Assembly (NCBI RefSeq): GCF_022458985.1
Contig: NC_061770.1
Location: 2,419,001 to 2,483,000, forward strand
Source of the DNA: Mugil cephalus
Lineage: Eukaryota > Chordata > Actinopteri > Mugiliformes > Mugilidae
Direction of reading: 5' to 3'
DNA length: 64,000 bases
Shown here one piece after another: positions 34,073 through 46,008 of this stretch. A program made the translations under genes and the position numbers. Position 1 is the first letter of the stretch; each line of letters starts with the position of its first letter. The notes under the pieces are model-generated. The model searched no databases. It was given only the letters and a program-made list of their open reading frames with translations, and had not been told where the DNA came from.

Positions 34073-37000
34073 GTATATGTTGTTGTCTTCAATCCAGTTA
34101 TTATGACCCAAATTAGGATGTGCTGACAGATAAACTGCTATGGGCAGTTGGGAAACTTAAGACAAAATTCAGACATTACACAACAGCTCCTTTTGCTTGT
34201 CTGAGGTAGGCATGCTTGGTTTAGTGGTTTTGAATGTTTTTGATTATAAATTTATATTCTTTTTCATCAGTTCTTGAAATAGTTTTATTTTTTTTTTTAA
34301 TTCTTTCTCAGTCTCACTTTCTGTCTTTTTTCTTTCGCTGGGGAAATTCCTATAACTTGAGTTTTAGTTTGTGCACTGTAACACCTATCTTGTCAGAATT
34401 GGTAGTAATGGGTTTTATCTCAGTCAAAACAAACTCCTCCTCGAAACCTGAATTCCTATGAGAGAAGTCACAGTAGGTGTCTTAGTGACGCGCTAATCTG
34501 CTTCTTTTTTTCCCCTAAATCTCAGACGCCTCTAGTGTGAGAATGGCTGAATGAATTCAGGTCAGGGAGTTTCTTGGTATTCGTTCTTCCTCCAGCCTCC
34601 ACCCACTGAGACAGGTGAGCACCCCAGAGGCTATGGAGGAGGCGGGTTGAGTGGGGGGCGGTTACCCAAATGTTTACACATGGTGTGGGTCCTCCTAATC
34701 CTCTTCCAAAGCCTCCGGCGATTTACCCATGACCTTCCGGGACACTATGAAGATGCACACTGACAACTTGGCTCACAATCACACAAAGCTATGACACACA
34801 CCTGAATGAGACTTTGTGTGTGAGAGGTAATTCAGCCATTTGATTGAAAGCGACAAGATGCAGAGAGACCTTCCCTAACCTCGTGTTCCCAAGCCGTGAA
34901 TGTGGACAGAAATGGACAAACAGCATTTCTTATTTAAAAGCCTGAAAAAATGGCGACCATCTCACGCGTAAACGCCAAGACTTTTGGACCTCTAACCTCC
35001 CCCATATCCCTCCCTCCTCCCCGCTTCACTCTTCCAACATAACAACTGCAGTCAGATAAGCTGATTCACAGCAGATGCACATGCCAGGATGGCAAAAGCA
35101 CAAAGGAGCTATTGACAAAACTTATGGAAATAACCTAATCTAATTACGGTGCTTTGTCATAAGTAACAAAAGCTACTAGGTTGATGGAGGAGCCAATGAT
35201 TCAAGAGGCAGTAAATCCCGAAAATCTCATAATCAGCACCTTGTGGCAGACAATGATCAGTATGTAAGAAAAAGAGGACCAGTTGAGAAGGTTTTGGCAG
35301 GTAACAAGAACACAGGAAAAGCTAAAACCAACAGATTAGGAATTCACCTTAGTTAAATACAGTATGTTTGGTTACTGCTAATAATTTTATACTATTTGCT
35401 TTAAAGATGCAACCGTCAATGGTATCAATCTATCCTATGAAAAAATAAAACAAACTAATAATAATACACTAATAAGTACTTTGTACACATCCAGCTCCCG
35501 ACAGAAACTACTTCTTGTTGCCAGATGTTTTCCAAAAACTGCAGTTCTGATGAAACACCCAACATGTGTCTTCATTAACACAAAGTCTGACTTGCTCCTT
35601 CATACTAGGGTTGGGCATTTGGAAAGATATGGGTTTGTTTTGGCAATTTCATTTCTTACATTAATATTCAGCTTCCATGACGATTCGATGCTGTCAATAA
35701 TTAGTGTGTAAAGCAGAATTCAAAGCATGCTCTAACAGGAACAAGGAGCTGAAGTTGGTCCATATTATGCTCATCATCATATGCTATCATTCTTTGTTTC
35801 ACTGATTTCTTTCACAAATCAGGCCGGTGATTGATTTAGCTGCCTTGTCTGAATGTCTGGTGCTGAAAATCAACCGCAACACATTTGAGAGTTTGAGAGC
35901 AAAAAAAAATAATAAAACTATCAGTGCGTTTGTGCAGCATGATGATTTAATTGCATGAGCTATATCCACGTGTTGATTCAGAGGATGCAAGCATCGATTG
36001 AAAGCTTTCAGACAGCTGTTCAGCCTGTCTTTCAGAAGGTTAATGTTTTTACACAAAGGAATTATTAAACAATAAATATTGGATTCACTAAAACACGCAA
36101 GGTTACAACCATTCATGATGGAAGTTGAGAACTATGAACCATCCCACTGCTTTAAATTCTGTAGTATCACATAAGTAATGCTAAGCTAATTACTAAGATA
36201 AAGCATGATCTGCTGCAGTTTTATTTTAATTTTATTTCCCTGGTTTGGTTAGAAAGGAGGAGGCTGAGTTTGTTGCACTCAAACTGTCAATCAGAGCACT
36301 TTGATTCCAATCTGATCCTCTGCCACTGAACTCCCAATAGACTGACCTACTTTACGTCAAATTGCTGATGCATCTCTTGCATTCAACCGTTCACAAGTTC
36401 ACTCGCGCTTTCTTCACTGTTGTTTCCTGTCTGCTCCACTTTTTCTTTTTCACCCCGCTCCTCGCTTTTATTATCTGGACAGGTATGGGCAAGCCACGTG
36501 TTGTTTTGAAACGTGATCAGGTAAAAGTGTAATACGCCAAACAAGATGACCGTTCAAAAGACTTCCTATCTAGCCCAGAGCTAAAGCCATAATCTAATCA
36601 AACCAAATTGAATAACAACAGCGTCATCAAGATTAGTGCAATGATTTGCAGGAGAAGATAAAAGACACTGAAGGGGGTGAAAAAGAAAAGATGAGCTGTT
36701 GAATGTGAGAGCAGCACCTGGTTTGTGGTTTTTCCCCTGAAAAGAGCATAGAGACACAGAAAATGAATATTGTTGTGAATAAGTTTTGCCTCCAAAGCCT
36801 GAAACTTATTATGCATGCATGAGAATGTTAACCACTTGGTGTGTTATTGGCCAAGTCACCTTGTGAAATAACCTCAGGGCTACAGTGCTAGACAGGTGTG
36901 CAGCCACACAGTCAGGGCAGTGCTCGGCACACATCGCCTCCGGGGCTCAAATTTCAATCTTCTGTCTGTATAAACCTTCCAGTCTGAGCCAAATACTCTC

Positions 37001-38571
37001 TGACACGCAAATTAACTAATAAATGACAAAGCCTGGACGCCGCTGCCTAAAAAGTGAGAAGTTTATGCTTCCAAGGGCTTAGTGCTCTCTGTTTTTCTCA
37101 GAAAATAAACTTTTCTGCTTTTATAACACAGCCGCCACGTTACTGTATTATTATTATTAGCTGAACGCACAGGCTTTTAACTCACTGGGTGGTCTGTTTT
37201 ATAGTCCAGGTCTGAAGACAAGTTCATGTCCAACTCAGAGGCGCCCCAGCCCGAGATAAGACCCTCTGACACACAGAGACACTTTTCCACATTCCCCAGA
37301 TGACTTTGCATGATCATTCCTCTGAAAGTGACCACTAAGCTGAGGCAGGAGAAAAACAAAGAAACTCAGCTATACACGTGCAGGAGCGAGGGCTGCTATT
37401 ATGGACCGCTGGAACGGCTGCTGCTTTGGGCCGCGGGCTTGAAGGGTAGGAAAGTGACCGAGTCTCTTTGAAATATCAGTGTCGCTCATGTTTAAACAGC
37501 AGGCTGCGTTTGTCAGTGATGCCTAATTATTTTAACCTAGTTATCAGGAAAACAAGTCGGTGCAGAAAGTAGAGCAAAGGCTGTAAGTAATGTTGAGGGT
37601 AGAAGCTGAGCATGTGCATGCACACGTGAGTATAAACCCCAAACAGGCACGTAGAGAAAGAGGTGAGGGATGATGGTTAGGTGTGGCATCTACACACACA
37701 CACACACACACACGCTCAGACAGCCCCTGTCTGAGTGGCAGGTGATGGGGCAGGTGCTCTCCAGACATACGGTTGTGAGGGAAGGAGGAAGTGGGAAGAG
37801 GGAGGGATTCTGTGACTTATAAATCTGATGTGAACAGGCATGCCGACTGGCATCAAATATACAGTAGTGTGGTTACACAAACTCCAAGTCAGCCATCTTA
37901 AATCTCTCTTTTTCAAATGTGTTGTCTCTGTCAACAAATGCTATCAGGCATCTGCCATCACACAGGACAGCCAGCCTGCCATAAAGGGCAGTAAAACAGT
38001 TCAAGGTCCTGCTTTATACTTGGTGCTGGTGGTACTTTGACCGAACGTGCAGATGGTGCGTTCCAGTCAGAAAAAGCGTAGTAAATCAGATAATCAAGAA
38101 ATCACCCACAGCCATCTAATGGTGCTCCAGACAAAATATGCACGTCCAGACGATCCATACACGCAGAGCAGCAGCAGGCAACATGACAACACACTTAGTC
38201 ATCCAGACAGAAAGACAGACATGTCCACGGCTCATCCTCTCTCTGATGGCAATTTGAAGAGATGTTGAGAAGAAGTCATCTGGGTCACAAGAGCAGCTTC
38301 TGCCATACGATAAATCACAGCCTGGTCACAGAATGTCATCGCTGCATTGTTGAGTATCCCCAGACATTGCAAGAATAAACAAACACACATGTATGCTGTC
38401 TGTGAACTGACACATGAACATGCCGCCAACAAAAAGAAGCCCTGTACTTGCATGAAGCCACAGGCATCGTGTCTTACTCTAAAATATCCCACAGAGGAGC
38501 ACTGTTAAAAGTTTCAACCATGTACAGTTTTTAACAACCCCTCAACCAGCATATTCCAGACATGCACTTAC

Positions 38572-38595
38572 CTGCCCCACTCTGCAACGACTCAT
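38572..38595 (-). CDS. arhgef5: Candidate first coding exon of arhgef5 (8 codons)
   Basis: On the minus strand an ATG opens eight codons (MSRCRVGQ) ending in frame 0 at a strong donor (CAG|gtaagt). The next coding exon (29732-29777) starts in frame 0 after a good acceptor, and its upstream end is open, so an upstream exon is required or at least allowed. Joining the two gives a protein of 1006 aa with total length divisible by three. An 8-codon open exon can occur by chance, and the intron would be 8.8 kb, so this is a proposal only. The alternative is translation from the Met at 27823. Confidence 0.35.
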
Positions 38596-40358
38596 TGCTA
38601 CACTGTAACCATCACACTTAAGGCTCGCCTCAGTCTGCACTGCTTAGGGAGCTGCTGGAAACAGAAGCGATGCAAGGCAAACGCTTCCAAGAGAATAAAT
38701 GAATAGAGAAGCTGATAATCTCTCTGGCAGGATGTATGGATCTACTTGAGCTGCATGTTTGGCACTAGATCAGCAGCCGTTGGCTCTCAAGCCATAAAAG
38801 CAATGAGGAAGCTGTCAGATTTAAAAATTTAAACAACTGGTTTTGTTAGTAGAGACAACATATAACCAGGCAAACAGAATCCTGTTCACAATCTGAGACA
38901 CTAGATCCAGACACATATACTGTGTTTTGTCAAATAAATGCTTTACACCTACACGTTCAGTCAAATAGCACAACCCAGCTTTCACTCCTAGCAGCAAAAT
39001 TCTCCAGTAATCAGGTTCTGGGCAGAAGGTGGAATGTGTATGCAGCTTAATTAGTTATAGCTGCTGTTTGTTTAGTACTGTACCTGACTTGCGTTAGCAG
39101 CCTAGTGTGTGCGCTGGAGGGTGGCCAGCAGCAGTGTGTGAATCCAGGCCATCCCAGGGTCAGACCGAGCCACTCTGTTATCCATTGCTGCCTTGTGTTC
39201 CTCCCGGCTTCTCTCCTTCCTTCTCCTCCCTCAGAGTTTTCTTTTCTTTAACACAGCTCAGAGTTTTGAAAACTGTGCTCTGTTGCTGTTTCTCCTTGCC
39301 CCTCTTCTTCTTGTTCTCTTCCTCAGAAAAAACAAAAACAGGTTGACAAAACAGCCACCACTTGCTGCCCTCAGAGCTACTTACAATGCAGATCCTCTCT
39401 CTGAGCGCCTCTGCTCTCCCTTTTCCCTCCCTCCCTTTCTCTCTCCCCCTCCCTCCCTCTTTCTCTCTCTCTCTCTCCCTGCTACCGTTGAGTAAGTGCT
39501 TCTTATTTTCTCTCATTCTCCTCCCCTTCTCCTGCCTTTCCTGTAACTCTAATAGTTATTTAGTGTCTCATTTCAGCACCTGCTTTGAGATAGAGAGAGG
39601 CTGCTCCACTTTGAGACTGTGTACATGTAAACATACACATGTGTGTGTGTGATGACATACACGTATGCTTATATGGGTCCACTTAATCAGTAACAGTGTG
39701 TGACTACATGCTGCTTGTGCGATCTATGCATTTCTGTAAATCAAGCACAAACCCTTGCATGCTACAGTGGACACTGCCATGTCAGACTTTGTGTGAGCAT
39801 GTATCTGCTGCAACTCAGTGCATGCAGACCCACTGCTGGAGACGCCTCTGGCTGTGTGTGTGTGTGTGTGTGTGAGTCTGTCTCCATGCAGCTTTCACTG
39901 CCAGACTGAGCCAGTGACAGAAGGAAGCTGCTGTGGCATGCTCACACTCTCTCATATCTTCTGGTGCTTCCGTGCTGCTGCTTTGGCTGTGTTGACAAAT
40001 CAAACTTTGGGAGAAGGGAGATGGTGGCGGGGAGTTAGGTTACCTCGGGACAGGCGTTTACTCAACAGTGGTGGATGTCTAATTTTCCCCATCTTTGTCA
40101 GAGGGAATTAGGTCACTGCAGGCTTTCAAGTTATCAGAGATTTTTCTTTTGTGTCAGTATTCTCATAGAGAAAAATATGAGAGTGGCAATGCTTAGCGTA
40201 AAACAAAAAACAAAATGTGATGTCACATAACATGACATATTTTTAAAACCAAAACTATTTGCATTAATCAAAACTTTTACATTAATAATGATCATATATA
40301 ATGTGAACTGGGTCACCATGGGTGCTTCACTCTTTCAGGTGAATCTTCATCATATAAC
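38596..40358. other. Intergenic, upstream side of arhgef5
   Basis: No coding exon recognised. Contains long pyrimidine-rich stretches (39220-39540), including a 67-nt pure C/T run at 39414-39480, and a short GT repeat at about 39855-39875. It may include the arhgef5 promoter if the exon at 38572-38595 is real. Confidence 0.4.
39414..39480 (+). repeat. 67-nt uninterrupted polypyrimidine tract
   Basis: Only C and T occur over these 67 positions; the minus strand is therefore a GA tract. It lies about 820 nt upstream of the candidate arhgef5 first exon. Confidence 0.9.
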
Positions 40359-40360
40359 TA

Positions 40361-41221
40361 GGTCCATATGTATTTGGATACTGACACAGGTTTTGTTTTT
40401 TTAGCTGTTTACCAGAACATAAATGCATGGATACAGTTCTCTAATCAATACAGGCTTAAAGTGCAGACTCTCAGCTGAAGGCTTTAATATGTAGCTGCCT
40501 TTTCTTCAAGGGACCAAAAGTAAATGGACTATTGACATAAAAGCTATTTCATGGGCTGCGTGGGCTATTCCCTCATTAATCCTTCATTATTTAAGCAAGT
40601 AAAATCTGGAGTTGATTCCAGGTGTGGCATTTGCATTTAGAAGTTGTTAGTAATAAACCACAACATGGAAATCTCATGAAGGTAAAGCAAACCATCCTTA
40701 GGCTGAAAAAATAAAAATAAAAAAAAATCAGAGGGATAGCTGAAATGTTAGGAGTGGCCAAATCAACAGTTTTTTACATTCTGAGAAAAACACACACTGG
40801 TGACCTCAAGAACTCAAAAAGGCCTGGATGTGTCTATCGGAGACTGAAAACAGTGGTGGATGATCTTAGAGAAAAACCCTCACAACATCCACCCAAGTAA
40901 AGGACACTCTCCAGGAAGTATGTGTATCAGTATCTAAGGCTACAATAAACAGAAGACTTCATGAGAGGAAATACAGAGGGTTCATCACAAGGTGCAAACC
41001 ATCAATCAGCCTGAGAAACAGAAAGGCCAGATTAGACTTTGTCAAAAAACATCAGAAAAAGTCAGCTCAGTTCTAGGACGGCTACGTTTATTTTTGTTCA
41101 ACCCATGAGTTAAACCTGAAAGTCTACCGCTGCATCACAGCTGTTTCGCTTCAAATCCAATGTGGTGACATGTAGAGTCCAAATCATGAAGAATGTGTCA
41201 CCATCCAGATATTTGTGGACC
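40361..41221 (-). mobile_element. Degenerate Tc1/mariner-type element with inverted ends
   Basis: The left end (GGTCCATATGTATTTGGATA...) and the reverse complement of the right end (GGTCCACAAATATCTGGATG...) agree at 21 of 27 positions, and TA dinucleotides flank both ends (40359-40360 and 41222-41223), as expected for a Tc1/mariner target duplication. The 861-bp element contains sequence resembling transposase DNA (for example a block around 41015-41065 like 'AGATTAGACTTTGTCAAAAA'), but no intact frame remains. Full-length Tc1 elements are about 1.3-1.6 kb, so it is internally deleted. The orientation is uncertain. Confidence 0.75.
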
Positions 41222-41223
41222 TA

Positions 41224-44200
41224 ACTGTATGCCATGTTGCAGGCTCTGGTTTCTTATACTGTGGCTGACGTTCAGCTTCCTTTTGCAGCTCATGCATGCA
41301 GGTGTCTCACTCCAGCAGCCGATGGATGAGCCAGCCACTGTCCACAGTGCATACCTGTGCTCACTGACATGTACTAACTCACTCTTCCTGCAGGCCATGG
41401 CAGAGGAACGCACAGCAATCATAACAATCCAAAGACGCATGTGGCAAAGAGAGACGAGGCGAGGGAGGTATTAGGAAACTAAGGACAAGGATGAAATAAA
41501 AGAAAACAAGGGAGGAGAGGGTACAGAAGAAAGGGTGAAAAAGGGGTGAAGTGGAAGAGTGGAGCAGGAGATTAAAATAAAAGTCAGGAGTTGCCCGAGG
41601 CCACAGCCACTGGAGGAGGTTGCGTGGGAAGGAGGTAGAGGAAGACAGAAATCATTAACGAACACCTGTCTGTTTCTGACTCCTAATAAATCAGCCTCCT
41701 CTTTATCTGTCTCTGCTGTGAGGAGAAGGTTAACCTCCTTCGAGGGTGGGGCAGGCTGGAGAGAAGAAGCAGAAGAAAGTGGAGAAGGTAGATGGAATGG
41801 AATGATTAGAGTTAAAGTTCATCCCTACAGCACAGTGAGCAAAGTATCGTCCAGCTGAGACACAAGCATGTGAGAGTCCCACGCTGAGGAGGCATTCATC
41901 AAACTGGGTTTATTTTAAAAGGTTTGAAATGCAAAACAGCTCACACATAAAATACATCCTACATCAAGCTAATAGTTCACACATGTACATTAGCTACTCT
42001 CTGAAATCTTAATCTGAAAAGTGCGGCATGCTTAGTGTTGATGGACTGTAAACATGAGTAAACAGTATGAAGATGTTGAAGATGAGAGTGTAGATGTCTG
42101 CAGATGTTTTTCCTCCCACCAAGATACTAGATGTGTATATAACGTGTATTGCATTTAAAGAATGAAAAAACAACAACAAAAAAAAGTTTGTTCTTTGCTG
42201 TCTTGCTATCTAACTTATATCTAGCAAATGTCAGTGTTAAAATGGAGGTTAACTTTGATATGGCTTTGATGTGGTTGTGGTCGCCACAACCACAAAAGAC
42301 GTTCATATTAAAGGGGCACTCCACTGTAAACACACATACAAGTTTGTTTTCTTGCCATAAGTGGTACTACTGACCTGGTACTGACTGCCATGAGACTGCA
42401 TGTAAAAGTGTCTCCACAGACACATGTTTACTGCCCAAAACTGTCCCTACAGTTAATTTACATGTGTGAATTTTTATATAACTCACCTCTTTAAATTATG
42501 TTGAGTGACTGCTGGATCTCCTAACGGGTTGCACCTCATCTCCTTGAAGTATGGCAGAGTGAGACACCGCCAAGATGGAAACAACCAGAGCATCCTATAG
42601 GACAGCATCCTATCAGTGAGTACCAGGGTTAAACTAGTAGAAGTAGATTTTTAACTTCCGGACCGCACAAAATAATGAATCCAACTCTGCGAGAAACACT
42701 GGATAATTCGAAAATGCAGATCCGTGTTGAGTGTCAACTCCGTTTAATTAATCCTATAGTTCTTAATCTAGTTCTTGGTGCATGTCAGTCTGTAACTTGG
42801 ACGTTTTCCATAGACGCATGACACGATACATTTGTGCAAGAGATGAGAAACATCAAAAAGGAAAAGCATCATCAGTACTTTGAAACATCAGCCTCGAAAA
42901 TTTTAAATGTTTATATTGCACCGTCCCACATTTCGAACACAGAAGGACATACAGGGCTGTCTGTGGCTTTGTTTAGCAGCTAGTTGGAGACAAACATTCT
43001 GATGTGAACTATAATCGGCAACTACAAGATACATCACAAACAAGCATCCATTTTTATTTTCCTGGAGCATGCATTGTTGGTCTGTTTGCAACACCTACAG
43101 TCAGCACAATCATAATTGTTGGGCTGCACATGAACGTCTGCAGAGAAGTCTGCACAAACCCTTGAGAAGTTTATGTCAAGCAGAGCCACACAAGCCTTGC
43201 TGACATTTGGATGCAGAAAGCATGAATGCACCCTGAGGTAGCCAATCAAAACGCCAATTTTCTGACATACTGTAGATGCAGCTTCAGATGCAGAGATGTT
43301 TATATACTGTATATATTTATGTATTGTGAATACATGGCCAACAGAGAAACATCCTGAAATGACAGATGAGGCCTAACAAAGATAAAAAGATGAAACGAAT
43401 TGTTCAAATGAAAAAGGAGAAAAACTGACATGAGCTTAACTGAGCTTCCATCACACACCTGCTTATCGTGACATCTGTGCAGCAGCATTAATCTGAATTA
43501 ATACAGTGAAACACAATCCGTGTGCAAAGGCAGAGTCCCGCATGAGAAAAAAGGATCACTTGTGTTATCCCAGATGCAAAGAAGTGTCTTTTATTCCTCC
43601 AGTATTCTGCCACTCCTTTTCTACAGAAGAATCCTAACTCATGTTTCCAAAGGACGCGTCACTTGCTTCAGGGGAGGCAGTTCATTTGGGTTTGGACGTG
43701 GAAAGAATGGGGAAGGAGCAGAGAAAAAAGGGAGAAAGTTAGCTCTGTCAGACTGACTACAGAGAGAGCGCAATCTTTGTTATAACATGCTACTGAATTA
43801 CAGCTGGCTGCTATGATATTATATTTTGATACTTGTTGCACAGACTGGTCAATGAAGAGGCATAAAGAAGAGGAATAAAACAGATTACTTTAATAGGACA
43901 AATAGGTGTGAATCATTTCAAATAATTTCATTCTTTCGGTGAATAAGAGTAAATAGCCAGAGTGAACAAATATACAAACAACAAACATGTGTAAACCCCA
44001 CTAATGAACACTATGTGTGTCAGTATCAGCAACATTTTGGGAAATACATTTTAGAGTTCGACCTATTCACTTATTTATATGATAAAGCTGATGTTTAGCC
44101 TAGCTGAGCACAAAGAATGGAAACGGGGGTAAAACTACCAGGCAGACAGTTAAACTCAATTCTCATCAGACTATGAGTCTGTTTACGCATCACTAGGAAT

Positions 44201-45738
44201 CCATAATGGGGGATGCTTCAAACGATACAGAGAAAATAATAACTTCTGAAGGCAAATGGGTAGACCTTCAACCAACCAGAGCCATGTTGTTGTAAACTAA
44301 TTCATCTCCATGGTGCTCAGGTGTCATGTACAACCTTGCTAGTTTAAAGCAGCAAAAACCCCCAAAGCTCAAAAGGGCCCGCTAACTCTAACAGCTAAGA
44401 CATATGACATATAACAACATAAAATAATCCAAGAAAGAACAGCGTCTGAGTTGTTGTTTTTGAAAACTGATCTAATTTATGCTAAACTGGTGTTAAGTAA
44501 AGGACTAGATGATTACTTAGTATTACTGACTTGAGTGATCTCACACTGTGATAATAGAATACTATGACACTGTGCATTTGCTTTAATAAACAAAGTTGTC
44601 CAAATGAATGATTTCCAATAGAAATTTAAACAGCCAGAATGCACTAATCAGCAAAAACAACAAATAACTCTAAAAGAGGCAGACAGGGGAGCAGTTTTGA
44701 ACTGTAATAAGTCTAACAATAAATAATCATTGTAGCTATGTGCACTATACAGACATACTATGTACTACTCCCTGGAGATTTAGTTATTTATTTATTTATT
44801 TATTTATTTCGCAGATTTACAAGCTCTAGCTGTAATTTATAATACATTGTACTGCAGCGTAGTTTGGTTTGCAGCTCAAGCTGAGGACATGCTACAAGAT
44901 TTGTTGCCAGATTTTACCCATGATTCCCAGGTTAGGTCAAAGTTTGCACCAGTCTGCCCTAGCTGCAGACAGTTGGCATGGGTAGTTGGCACAGAAAGAG
45001 AGGGTGGGGCGGAGGAAATAGCATCAGAAGACAGCGGGAGACTGGCAACAAAATAGACCTGGACCATAGAAATGGAGCAGAGATTAATCGAGTTATGGCA
45101 GGAACAAGGGTGCCTATTAAAGATTGGTTGCAGTGCATACCACAACTGTCGCTCTAGAGAGTGTTTGATGTTTTCATTGTTCATTTGGCTTTAGTTGATT
45201 TGACAAATCATATAGTCTGTGATCTCCACTCTTTCAGTCGTCATACAGAAAAACAACTGTCAGTGTGTACTCCTCATACTTTCGAAATCTGTAAAGACTG
45301 TGAAAGTTGTGCAGTGTGTCCCCAGCTTGAGGTTATACAATGATTATACACAACATATTCAATGAATATTTTAATGTGTTCTCACTTACTTGTGCTGTAC
45401 TCACCTGTCCTCATCCAGTACCACTCACTACATGAGACACACGACAACAACATGGGTCAGAGCACAGGGACACACACACACACACATATACACACACAAA
45501 CACACACATGTGATGGCAAATTTACACGCTATGTGTGGTGAATGTACAGTCAGTCACATTTTGTTAAGTTTTATTCCAGTGACATCGTTAGCACATCATG
45601 AACACCTATGGCTGTATGTTGCATAGAGTGTAATGACTTTATGGCAGCTAGTAGGACCGCAGGTGCTTTCGCAGATTTTCCATGGAGGTGTTTATGTAGG
45701 TGGGTGGGAGAGCTTTTAAAAGCCTTTAAATTGTGGAA
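41224..45738. other. Intergenic between arhgef5 and ano7
   Basis: No splice-bounded coding exon was recognised. Frames of 60-100 codons occur on both strands without family resemblance. Simple repeats: TTTA units at 44784-44809 and a CA-rich stretch at 45471-45506. The rest is ordinary AT-rich sequence. Confidence 0.4.
44784..44809. repeat. (ATTT)n tetranucleotide repeat
   Basis: About six ATTT/TTTA units. Confidence 0.85.
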
Positions 45739-45748
45739 TTTATTTATT
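45739..45748 (-). terminator. ano7 polyadenylation signal (two overlapping AATAAA)
   Basis: On the minus strand two overlapping AATAAA hexamers lie about 260 nt downstream of the ano7 stop codon, a plausible 3' end. No better signal was seen between the stop and this point. Confidence 0.55.
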
Positions 45749-46008
45749 CGGATCAACAGTGTCAGTACAGGTTTAACACTGTAACATAGAACCACAGTGA
45801 CAACAACAACAACACACTGCACAACATTTGTGATATGACTGATATGTAGGTATTCTTGATATTGTTCTCAAACTAACAAATTCATATTAAACAGAGAATT
45901 GATTAGTTTATTCTGATCTAGAAAAATGGCTTAAACATTCAATTATGTAGTGTCAGACTTCCCGCATGAGTATGTGCATGGCGTTATGCGCGTGCGTGTC
46001 CCATGTTC

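Larger units (their letters stand above)
29778..38571. other. Long intron or upstream region of arhgef5 without recognised exons
   Basis: About 8.8 kb between the 29732-29777 exon and the candidate first exon. It holds T-rich runs (30220-30270), CA blocks (31090-31160), a dispersed fish repeat (32458-32740), a 32-C run, and a TGCTA pentamer repeat. Open frames up to 144 codons are present (for example 30852-31286) but are low-complexity or featureless. No other splice-bounded coding exon was recognised. Confidence 0.4.
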
